Positions 1 through 11,400 of a stretch of DNA of 64,000 nucleotides are shown in pieces; position 1 is the first letter of the stretch, and each line of letters begins with the position of its first letter. Under the pieces are notes generated by a model, which saw only the letters and a program-made list of their open reading frames with translations, did not search any database and was not told the origin of the DNA. This DNA is from Rodentolepis nana (lineage: Eukaryota; Platyhelminthes; Cestoda; Cyclophyllidea; Hymenolepididae), in the NCBI GenBank assembly GCA_900617975.1, contig UZAE01012026.1:1-64000 (forward strand). Reading direction: 5' to 3'. Both the position numbers and the translations under genes were made by a program.

Positions 1-177
1 GCCCCTCTTACACGTGCACCTTGTCTGCTCTGTCCCATTCACTGCCTTTCACTCTCCCTCCTTTATCAGATTGCCATGGGGAATATTGTCAGAAAATGGA
101 CCTTAAGGCATGTTGACTAAGTGGGGCAAAGCAATTATCCTTGCTGCTGCTCCCTTCCATCTAATTTTCAAATAATT
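1..177. other. Non-coding flank of repeat arm
   Basis: I see no open reading frame, splice-flanked exon or RNA gene here. It is ordinary AT-rich flank to the left of the first repeat arm. Confidence 0.5.
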
Positions 178-497
178 ATTTATTTATATCAAATGGCAGG
201 CGTTTTGAGAGTTATCATTATCCCTTTAGTTGACTTCGGGGCTACACAGTGAGGAGGAGGAACATCAAAGTGACAAAAAGTCGAGATGGGGAACAGAAGA
301 GTGATTCACAGGTGTAGAAGAGACAGACACAAAGGCAGAGAAAAGGCAAGATGATTACTGTGAAATAGGTCAAATATGACAAATAGTCGGGTCATAGAGG
401 TTTGAAGTCAGGAGTCAACTGCCGATAAATAGACTTTTTCCGTATGACTATACGTTGCCCAGGGTGCACAACGTGGAGGTAAGTCGATTGCGCACCC
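178..497 (-). repeat. Dispersed repeat, left arm (inverted)
   Basis: The reverse complement of this stretch matches the segment at 845-1918 and the copies at 29748 and 50762. All begin near a CCTCCACGT.GTGCACCCTGGGCAAC-like head, continue through a 'TCTAT..A.CGGCAGTTGACT' block, and three of them end in a 'GCCATTTGATATAA' block followed by a TAA/TTA-rich simple tail. The arm is about 300 bp. It has no coding potential, and a simple-sequence 3' tail is typical of short retroposed elements. The family is not one I recognise by name. The 5' heads of this arm and the right arm face each other across about 350 bp. Confidence 0.8.
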
Positions 498-844
498 CAT
501 TTTCAAGTAATTAGATCATGCTCAATTGATTTTGTTAAAAGAACTATGAAGATATGGAGATGTTTGGGAGAAAATAAAGAACGAAATGGATTAGTTTCTG
601 ACATTTCTTCAACTAAAATTTAATTGATTTGATTTCAATTATTTTTGATTCTTTTTGCAATCGGCCTAGGAAGATCGATTCTTTGAATTTTCTTTAGATT
701 GCAAAGTATTATTAATGATTAAATAGCAAAATTTTCAGTTACAGTCGGCACTAAATCATTTTAATACAGCTATCTTGAATGAAATCTCATGACCTTTATT
801 TTTTTGAGTTGGGTTTATTTATCACGATTTGTTGTTTTACCTGG
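498..844. other. Spacer between inverted repeat arms
   Basis: AT-rich spacer separating the two head-to-head repeat arms. No gene or exon with usable splice sites is visible. It could be unique DNA caught between two insertions, or the loop of a single composite fold-back element. Confidence 0.5.
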
Positions 845-1918
845 GGTATGCGATAGATTTACCTCCACGTTACGCGCACTGGGTAACGCATACTCATACG
901 ACGAAAAATTCTATAAACCGGCAGTTAACTTCTGACTTCAAACTACCATCACCCCACTGTATGTCATATTCCACCATTTCCACAGTCCTCACCTTACCTT
1001 TTTTCTACCTATTTCTCACTTCAAACTACCATCACCCCACTGTATGTCATATACCTCTGACTTCAAACTACCATCACCCCACTGTATGTCATATTTCACC
1101 ACTTCCACAGTACTCACCTCGCCTTTTTTCTACCTTCAGTTGACTCTAGCTTCAAAGACAAAAAAGTCTATTGATCGGCAGTTGACTTCTGACTTGCAAA
1201 AAGTCTATTGATCGGCAGTTGACTTCTGACTTCAAACTACCATCACCCCACTCTATATCATATTCGACTATTTTTACAGTACTCACCTCACCTTTGTCCA
1301 TATTCGACCATTTCACAGTACTCACCTCACCTTTTTTCTTAAATTCGACCACTTCAACAGTACTCATCTTACCTTTTCTCTTCGACTTCTCACTTCAAAC
1401 TACCATCACCCCACTGTATGTCAAATTCGACCCCTTCCACAGTACTCACCTCACCTTTGCTCTACTGTCGACTTCTTCCACAGTACTAACCTCACCTTTT
1501 TTCTACCTATTTCTCACTTCAAACTACCATCACCCCACTGTATGTCATATACCTCTGACTTCAAACTACCATCACCCCACTGTATGTCATATTTCACCAC
1601 TTCCACAGTACTCACCTCGCCTTTTTTCTACCTTCACATCTTCCACAGTACTCACCTCACCTTTTTCCTACCTTTTCTAAGCCTCCACAGTACTCATCTT
1701 ACCTTTTTCTCTACCTTCGTGTTTTCCACAGTCCTCACCTTACCTTACCTTTCTCTCTACCTTTGTGTCTGTCTATCTATTTTACATCTCTGAATCACTT
1801 TTCCGTTCCTCATCTCGACATTTTGTGCCATTGATGTCCTCCCTCTTGTGAAGACAGAAGTCAATTAAAGGGTTACTGAAACTATCATAAAGCCTGTCAT
1901 TTGCTATTAATAAATAAA
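845..1918 (+). repeat. Dispersed repeat, right arm, expanded by a minisatellite
   Basis: Same family as the left arm but in forward orientation. The head (about 845-950) and the tail (about 1745-1918, ending in AATAAATAAAA) match the roughly 300-bp copies elsewhere. Between them lies an internal array of about 750 bp built from variants of 'TTCCACAGTACTCACCTCACC' and 'CTTCAAACTACCATCACCCC'. Open frames across it, up to 153 codons, only reflect the repeat period and are not genes. Confidence 0.8.
996..1745 (+). repeat. Minisatellite array with a near-identical 143-bp duplicate
   Basis: Tandem, imperfect units of two kinds alternate: a CCACAGTACTCACC-type unit and a TTCAAACTACCATCACC-type unit. 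Positions 996-1138 and 1494-1636 appear essentially identical and are offset by 498 bp, so part of the array was copied recently as a block. In the two single-arm copies at 29748 and 50762 the same place holds only one or a few units, so the expansion is specific to this locus. Confidence 0.85.
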
Positions 1919-1970
1919 AGGATCTTGAAAATATGAACTCCACCAAAAATGATGGAATTTGATGAATCCT

Positions 1971-2412
1971 TCATTTAACTAAGTACGCTTTTAATGCTAT
2001 GACTTCATGTTCTACTCCTGCTTGAAAATTCACCGCTTTCTTGATTACTTTGATATTCGTCGTATTAAAACCTTCTGCAGGGATTGAAAACTGTAAAAGT
2101 CTCATTTTTAAGTGGTATAAAAAATACCTGACCATAATTTCAGGTAATATGATTATGACACACCTTGAACACAGATGGGAGGTTCACCCTTCCAGACACC
2201 ATATTCGCACTTGACACTGTAATGGTCGTGGGAGAGTGGCCAACTGTTTTTCAATCCACCATTCTTGACCTCACTTCGAAGGAGCGCCTCAGTTCTATTC
2301 GTGTTCAACTCGTAGCCAGGAAAGCATTGATATCGAACCACTGATCCGTGATGTAAGCCATAGAAACGCGTCAGCGCGTTTGGAATGTTTGGTGGACGAG
2401 TTGTGCAACGAG
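1971..2412 (-). CDS. Sushi gene last two exons: CCP7 and short tail, alternative stop
   Basis: Exon 2412-2164 encodes CCP7 (RCTTRPPNIPNAL, RYQCFPGYELN, VKCEYGVWKGEPPICV). At its end the frame meets a TAA at 2155-2153, giving a 611-aa protein if unspliced. The same place holds a donor CAAG|GTGTGT in phase 1, and a good acceptor (CAATCCCTGCAG) 89 nt on opens a phase-matched 104-nt exon (2074-1971) ending in TGA, with tail residues starting EGFNTTNIKVIKK. I prefer the spliced form because every other CCP exon is phase 1-1. Confidence 0.6.
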
Positions 2413-5400
2413 CTGCAGAAACATTAAATCAATGGGAAATAAGCTTGCTCATATTGAATAACATTAGCAATCACTTAATGCCAATACCATGAGCTCCATG
2501 AAGTTCCTTTGTTTAAATCTCCATCTCAGTTGCATGAGTAAGCCCATGTGTTACACCCTGCTTGGTTTTAGGGAAAAGATCATTACCAACCAAATCCATC
2601 TTGTTTAGGTGATTTTTTCGATTTTCTGGTTATTTAACCTGTCGAATGCCCTGACTTATCATACACATTTAGTTAATCATTATGATCAAATATGACTATT
2701 AAAAATCAGTTGTAATTGAAAGTAAAATTAAAGTTAAAGTTAAAACCCAACGATAAAATTTCATCATTGAATTAAGGCTGAAAAAATTTATTCGTAGCTA
2801 TTTTCACTGTTTAGATATTAATGATGCATTTATAACGTAAGGAAATATATTTATTGTTTGATTTAGTAGATATCTAGTTATTGTCGATTAAATGGAGATA
2901 TCTTCAAAACTCTAATCTATTTATGCCTTCAAAAAATAGTAATGGTCTTTTTCTGTATAAAAGTTAAGATGAATACTTATTTGCTATAAAAAAGAAAGCA
3001 TATCTATGGAATCATTCTTCATTTATCCAATTAAAGTTCAAATTAACTCGATAAACTAATAGTGCGTATCTTACACACCTGATCTACTTTGATTACTATT
3101 AATCAGTGTTGATCATTGTCAATTTCATTAGAGGCACAACTGGGCAAGGAAACGTCTAAAGAGAGTAAGCCCCCATTAAGAGAATGCCAAAATTAAAATG
3201 GAATGATTTACTTTGCCAAAGGTCGTCGCGCTTAAAGAACATCTTAAAATTTATACTTAGCCAAAGCTGATCACTAAATGTCAAATGACTGTCACTTATT
3301 TGCAAAAGAGTGAATGATAAAATATCACGGTTATAATTCGTGTTGAGGGAACTGTGTTATATTAAATCGATTTGAAAGTAGTATCCAACTAATTTCATAA
3401 AAGGTATTCGATACTCTATAAAAAACAATTTTTTTATTTATAAAGAGGATCATGTCTTCATTCAGCCTTTTTAGACCTGGCGAATTCAACTACGAGCTCT
3501 CCTATGAAATCAAATTAAGTTGTGTTGAATATAATTTAGAAAAGCAGATCTGCACTTTTGAACAGCAGTATTTAAAACGCATCCATTTCTTTATTTCTAG
3601 AATCTCATACAATTGATCAAGTAGGCACGTGGGATGAGTAGGAGGATTGTAAATTCTACATAGGAAATATGACATACAAATTCCAAAGCCATGTGAATTC
3701 GGAAGTGTTATGAATACATTGACAACGGCCTTACAGAATAGCGTTTATTTTATTGCTATTTATATTACCATGTAATTGAAATCGCAGTATTTTAAAATGA
3801 CCTGGATGGATAGTCACCTCTTTGACACAGGTAGCGGGTTGAGAACTTGTTTTCTTTCAGTTTTTAACTGTTTTACTAATTATTGAGCATTCCCTTGCAG
3901 AGCTATGAAGTGAATTTTCCAATTTCCGTTTTCTAAGTACATTTTTAAATTTTGATGGCTGGAGTGAATTCAACCAAACTTTATTAGTCATATCTGAATT
4001 CACATTCCTAAAAGACGAGAGTAAATAAAATCAGAACGAAAATTCATTTAATCAAATGAGCTGTTTTGTAAGCCCTGAAATTCGAAGATACGCATTATTT
4101 CATTGAAGTTGGGCTTTAGAATATCTAAATAGCTCAGAAATAAATTCCAAACAATTCTAAATTTGAGAAGAAGTTAAATTGGCACTCTGATTATTCTAAA
4201 AACTTATATTCTACTTAGTTGTTGCCAAATAAATTAAATCCCCCCCCCCAACCAATGCTTATCACTAAAAAATACAAGCCATTTAGCACTACCCATTGTG
4301 GACAAACATTTGTTGCCATCTGTGGGATGATTTGGGGAAGTAGAATTGTAAAGCGCTCAATGCCCAGTTGATAAATAATGTACAATCTGAGTGAAAAAAT
4401 AGCTGAATTTCGATTCATTGCAACCTGAGCGTTGGTATGAGTAACTTTTTGACAGTTTAACTCTTTTTGCTAGTTACATTTGCAGTCATTCAGTGTTGGT
4501 AGCATCGCACAATTAGAAACTGTTAACTTGTTGCGTATTTCTATGAGTAAAACAAAAAATTATAAATAAATGCTATTTTCAGGGACAATAATAAAAGTAT
4601 TAAGGGGCATTTTAATTAGAGTCATAAATGTTTGTCAAAAGTTAGTTTGCTATTTCCTGATGTACAGTCGATATTACTGCCTCATTATAAACTCCTCAAG
4701 GGAATTAATCATATCTACTTTGCTGTAATTTTATTTTGAAATATTTTTTGCATGCTTTAATTCCAAAGAGGATTTGAAGATTGCAAAACCTTGCGTGCCT
4801 AACCAGTTTCAGCTCTTATATCAAGTCATCGAGTTTCTTGGTTACTTTAAGTGAAATTTATGGCACCAACTCACCCGGTTGGCATTCATATTTGCGATTC
4901 CAATTGCCATTTTTGCATAATGTAGTCGCAAAAGGGCTCTTCAATGGTTTTTTTAGTTCCTCTGCAAGATTAAAACCAGACTGACAAGAAACTGAGATAC
5001 TTGAACCATGTTCCAAAAGAGCACCGATTTTGACCTTTCCTTTATCCAGCGTTCCATCTAAATTCACAAGAGTGATACTTGCATTCGATATATCTGGAAC
5101 GCTGCAGTGTTTGTGGCAAGATGGGTAAGGATATGGAAGCCAGGAAGTTTTATTTCCTATCTGTCCACATGTTAATTCGGAGGACTTAATGGAGGATTTT
5201 GTTTCGGAGTCGCAGCTAAAAAATTAAATTTTTTGTTTTCATTACTAATAAGCACGGTTTGTTTTAAGTGCAATTAAGCATTATTCTTGCCTGAAATAGG
5301 CTTTGCTATTGAAAGTTGTCGACGAGAACTTTATTGCCGCATTCCTGATTTCAGGGGGTTTACCGCAATCCCTGACTTAAGTCAAAAAAAATGAAGCACT

Positions 5401-8399
5401 TTAGCAGTCAAACTCTAAAGGAACATCCGATTTTTTCTCAAAGTTCCAATCCAACTATGAAAATGAGCAATATATTTGCTCATACCGAACAGTATATATG
5501 CTCTCTTATTTATTTTTTTAGTTATTTTTCTTTTTTAATGAAGTAATTAATAAGTGCTTGGTTTGGACTGACAATAAAATAAGTTGGTTCGCATATTATT
5601 TAAATGAAATAAAACACTATAGACAAAAAGATGCTAACAGTCGGATTGATTCACTAAATGTTTATTGGGATAAATTCAAGGTTTATATTTCAAGTTCTTT
5701 TCAATTTTTTTATTTACCATGAATATTACGCTGACATAAAACAGACGAAAGATTTTACAAATTATATTTAAATTAACTTTAAAATTTCTACTAATTAGGA
5801 AATAGAGAACGCTATGCAATAAAATTCTTCATATTTTTGAAGTTTCAAAATTATTGAACTATTTGAATTCGAATGAGCTTATAAATATTTATTATTATTC
5901 TATGCAAAATTAGAAAATTTTACTGGTCAGGTATCAATGAAAGTTGAAAAAGACTGATTTACTCAATTGCGTAACTGATTTTCTTTATTAAATAAATAAT
6001 TAAAAGAAAATTCAGAGGTCACTTACCGAGGCAGTTTACCTGCTCACCGTCCCATTTCCCATTGGCCTGACATTTTCGAAACTTAGAACCGGTTAATTCA
6101 TAACCTTCGGCGCATTCGAAAGCCACAACACTGTTGACACTAGTCTGGTAGCCCGATATGAAACCATTTTCTGGTTGGTGCAGCTTGGGGCAGGTTACAG
6201 CTATAATGTAATTCTCTTTTCGTAATGAAGATCAGTTATAGAAAGGTGTAAACTCAATTGAATGTCACATACCAATACATTCTGCCGATTTCCCCGACCA
6301 TACACCATCTTCTTGACATACACGGCGACAACCTTTGGTAGCAGAAAAAGACTGTAAAACATACCCCCTTCTAACTATTAAATAATTAATTTTTCTTTCC
6401 TAAAATCATTACATCAAACATGACATGGCAAAAATTTGTGCATATTTACTTCATCATCTGAGACAAATTATAATTAGGTAAATTATCGCTTCTCTGAATT
6501 CAAGTGTCTGCTATTTAATACTAATGTATAAATGAAATTAGAAGACTCACTTTTTGCTGAACTTGGTTCAATATTTTCCGTCTCTTCAGAACAGCGTATA
6601 TTGTAACCGTCGTCGCAGAACTGAATAGCCGTTGCTTGAAAACGCATATCTGAGGTGTAGAGGGTTCGACCGTTCTTTGGTCCTTCGATTTCGGAACACG
6701 ATATTCCTTGGGTGATTAAAGGGGACTTAGCAAGTACTTATTGGTTTAAAAATATTTAATTATTCTCTTGATATTACTTACTTTGACAGTCGAGTTTTTC
6801 ATACTTCCACTGGTTTCCGAGACACACCAGAGTTGAATACCTGCGTTTTGTATCAGCAAATCCTGGTCGACAAGTCATCGTAATGGTCTCCCCATTTCTA
6901 TAATCAGCCCTATCTGAGGACGTTTTACCTTCCAACCAGTGTCCTTCAATAACCACTGCATTGGGCATATAGGGAGGCGTAAAGCAAACTAATGATGGAG
7001 GAGAGAAATTACATGGTATAATAAAATGTGGGACCTAAATTAAGTCATGAAAGCACTTACAGTCAGTTTGATTGGTACACACAGGTTCTGGTCCAGACCA
7101 TTTAAGAGTTGCCAGACAATGACGCTGCCTTGGGCCCATAACAGTAAAACCGGCATTACAAATATAGTCAGCTGTGCCACCTACATCTGAATCTCTCAGA
7201 AGTACATTGCCATTTTCTGGCTTATTTGGCATTGGACATTGGGAACCAACTACAAACCGTAAATGATTGAGAGAGTTTTGCTATCCCTGTGCAATATTCA
7301 GACTGTTTCAACCAATATTAAATTTTGCCTGTTTTCATGATCAACTGAAATGTCACTGCCCAGAAGATGGGATGGCATGGCGGAAATTTCGGCTCCCATG
7401 CAGAGAGTGTTGAAGTCACAGGCTTGTGTAGTTTTACCTTTTAGGTGCTCCCAGAATTTATACATCATAGTGTCTAATTTCATAAGATATCCATTTCCTT
7501 CCCTGACAGGAAAGATGCGTACTTACCATAATGAGATATTTGAGAGGTAACAAATTCAAAGCTGAACACAAGAGATGTTTCTATTTGAAATATGAATGTG
7601 AAAATTAGAAAAAATAAAACCAAATCGGGGGTTCCCACATGTTAAAAGAAAATTAAAAATTTCCTCTTACATTTCTTCCAAATTAGTCTCAGGAAATTAT
7701 TAAAAAACGGCGAATGGCAAGGCAGAGGAAAAACGACTGTATTTAAAGTTCTTGATCTCCAAAAGGGAGATGAATCAACAAATTATGGGTTGAGGAAACG
7801 GTGACATGGAGTCATTAAGTCAGAGATAAATATGAGTAGTCAACGTGAATGCCAATATGACGTGATAGATAAGATCAAAATTCAATACAGAAAGCTCCTC
7901 TAAGTTCCTGATAGCTTTGTCACCGAGGAAGTAAACCACAACTGTCAAAATTTAGGATACATTTGTTTAGAATTTCAGAGAAGTTACTAAAGCAATTCAG
8001 ACTAAGTAGGCAACGCTAATCGAGATATGAACAAAATACCACGAGATATGGATTATGCACATTTTACGACCACAAAGCAATCATCACTAATGCCAGCTTT
8101 AGGGTCTTTGTAAGAAATTTCATACCGAGCAAATGCAGTCTATGGTGGATGATTGTTAGGTACCAGATGAAACCAATTTGTGGACATCGAAGTGGGACAC
8201 TCACTGATTTTCCATTTCCATTTGACCTTGAATACAGCCAATGGCAGAATTATTTGATCCTTTAGATCAAAGTACAAAGCACCGATGTATAAACGGAATT
8301 TAAAGGTACTTTGATTGAATGTTTAAAATGAAAAAACTTTAATATGTATTTGAAAACTACATTGGTATAATAAAGATCCCATTTTGGACAACATCTGTC

Positions 8400-8433
<34 letters not shown>

Positions 8434-11400
8434 TATAGTTTAAGCATACAACAGTTCGAATATTTTCTAGCAGAATACTCTAATTAAGACAATATTCTGG
8501 CGATACCTGTTTTTGATTTTCCACTGAATTAATAAATGGCATGAAATAAATAGCTATAAAGATATTTCAACTAAATTGATTAATGATGGTAATGTCTTAA
8601 TCCAATTTATGGAGAGTGATTAGGAATTACCAATTTACTGACTTAAAAACAGTTTTATTGTCCGCGTCGAGATATGGACATATTATATTATCTTCATTGC
8701 TGTCACTTATACTAATAGTGAACATGCTAATAGGTACTGAATGGCTTCATTTTGAATTGCGTGACATTCTAAACATCATTACCGCTAACATTATTTCTAG
8801 CAACAAAAGAGCACCAAGTACCAAACTGCTATGTCCCGTTACAATTTAGGGCCATATTTATATATGCAGCCATAAATAAGTAAATATATACGGTAGAAAA
8901 TGGGCCAAAGATGGAGTTACCTGGGAGACAGACTAAGCCACAGAAATGTGGGTCGCAAACGCATTGCTGGGGTTTACCATAGGCCACCCAACAATCAACA
9001 TTTGTACGGCAAGTTCGCTTGGGACAGTCAGCAAATTCACTCGTTCCTTCTCCCACTGGATCGCAGACAATTTTTGCTGCGGCATCCACCTCGTCGCCAG
9101 CCCCACCTTCGGCCTTCGCCTCATTCCCGTCAATTAATGCACTTGCTTCTAAAATGGCAATTCCTCATTAATTCTACAATTACATTAAAATAAATATGAA
9201 TTATTGGAGTATTCTTACAAATTAATTGAATTTATAGATTATTAATTACTCCGACTTCATAAATTATATTTCCTTGCTTAATATTAATGCAATTTTGACC
9301 TTAGATTCGACATCAATTTCATTCGACAATCCATCTACTTACACAATATGAAAATCATCGTTATTATAGTAGGTAAATTGAAACAAAAGTTACAAAATTT
9401 GGGAAATTGCAATGCGGATTAACTTTTTTAAATATGTACTTGACCTAATTACGGAGATGCTACAATTTGTCTACTATTAATTTCACTTACGTACGCGATA
9501 TAAAGTTAAGAGTTAGTGTTTAAAAAAGGATTCAAAGGATTCTAATTTACAGTTGAATACGGTCAAATGGGTTCATATTGAAGGAAGGGAGTCATTTGCA
9601 TAGGCAATAGTTTACTTTAGTAACACTGGTATCGTATTAATGCTAACCAAATTTAAGTGCTAGCTTTTTGCTTTCTTTAATTACCAAAAAATTAATTATT
9701 AACAAATAAGAAGATAAAAACAGTAATATCGAGTAATTTTCTATGCTAATTAAGAATTTCAGGCAAATGAATTAAAATTTACTCAAACTTACTATCTTTA
9801 ACTATATTCATATCTAGAATCAGGTAATAAAATATTTATAAAAGGTATATCTTGAAGAAATGTATCATAATAAGCCCAATGAAAGAAATAAAGTGTGAAA
9901 TTTAAAATTAATTATGGAAATTAAAGTTCTTCGTCATTTTACTCATAAGTTAAAAGTTTATAGGTCAAAGAATATAATCTTTCATTAATTAAAATGGAAT
10001 AGCATAATCATGAATACGAAGTTAGCCAAAATTAGATAGAAAATATATTAATTCAAACTCGACAGAGGCAAAATTTAAATAATGTCTTTTTACGTTCAAT
10101 AAATATTTATAAATCTTCAAAGCAAATCTTAGCAAATTCAAATGAAGCTACTATTTAACAAAAATGGATATTCAATTATCAGTCTCATATTCCTAGGGGC
10201 GAATTATATCTTATTGTTTGGAACGAATTCCCATCTATGCCAACACAGGCATCTCCATTTAAGCATCTTTGGGATCATACTAAGAATCCATTTTGGCGGA
10301 AAAGTTTATTAAGGTGCTGCTAAATAAATAAAGAAATCTTTAAGCTAAATCGATTGCTTAATGAGTATATATAATTTTTGTAATTTAAAAATTATTTGCA
10401 CAGGCGAGAGCTAAATCTAATTCATTTACCGTGAGTAGCCATTATTCGAAGATTTTATTTTTTTAAATTAAAAGTATTTATTTTAGAAATTACATTATGC
10501 TCAAAGTGAATCTTAATTCGAAATGTGATGAACTTTATAATTTTACGTAATAGTGAATCATGCTATTGCTATGCATTAGTGAATGCGAAGCATTTTGAAA
10601 GCGATGCACGCAAATTGGAAAATGTTAGGAAGTGTTAGGAAATTTTAAGTTTTATTTATTTTATATCAGTTACGTGGGCTGTTTACATTGTAATTTTCCA
10701 ATCTCAGAAAAAATTCTATCGATTTTGAAGGCAAGCAAAGGATGAAAATCGAACTCATTGCTGAAACAACTTACTTGATTGCACGGATATTTAAAATTAA
10801 AGGGGAATCGTTATCTGCATTAATGAAAATGCATTGTAAATGTTTTTTTGGCAGTCTATTAAAGGTGTCAATTAGGCTTTGAGTTTGAAGGTTTTAATGT
10901 GCAATAGAGTTTATTAAATTTGGAAATTATTAAACTTTCACAAAAAATAAAAAAATAGCATTTAAATGCTCTGCCTTCATTGGACCCACTTTCATGCCCT
11001 AAATGGAATTTATTGCCTTTCTGCTGTTTTAATATGACTTTGTCAATTAAACCCACATATAACTGTAATAAAGTAAATTTTGGAATTCCTAATTTACCTT
11101 TTTGACACTTTATTAGCCTTCAGTACCTTCAAAATAGGCATTTATAAGTTCATCACAGAGATAGAAATTAAAGTTTTATTAGCGCGGAGTAGCATGCTTT
11201 GAATTTGATATTGTGTAAAAAACAGATAGTCAACTGCAAATCTTTATTGAACTATATTGTTGCCCAGGGCAAGGGTTTGAACTTTGGAATATATACATAT
11301 ATATGTTAAAATTCTAGGTGAAATTGAAAGGGTTTGTACAATAAATATATTTGTAGCATTGCATGCATTTGCATTTCCCTCTAAATTATTTTGATTAAAC

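Noticed and set aside
829..1793. Three overlapping plus-strand open frames of 83-153 codons
   Set aside because: They lie in the minisatellite and repeat arm. Their translations are periodic (STVLTSPF, NYHHPTVCH) because the DNA is tandemly repeated.
8900..9193. Plus-strand open frames of 63-97 codons
   Set aside because: They are antisense shadows of the WAP-like exon, which is supported by splice sites and cysteine pattern on the minus strand.
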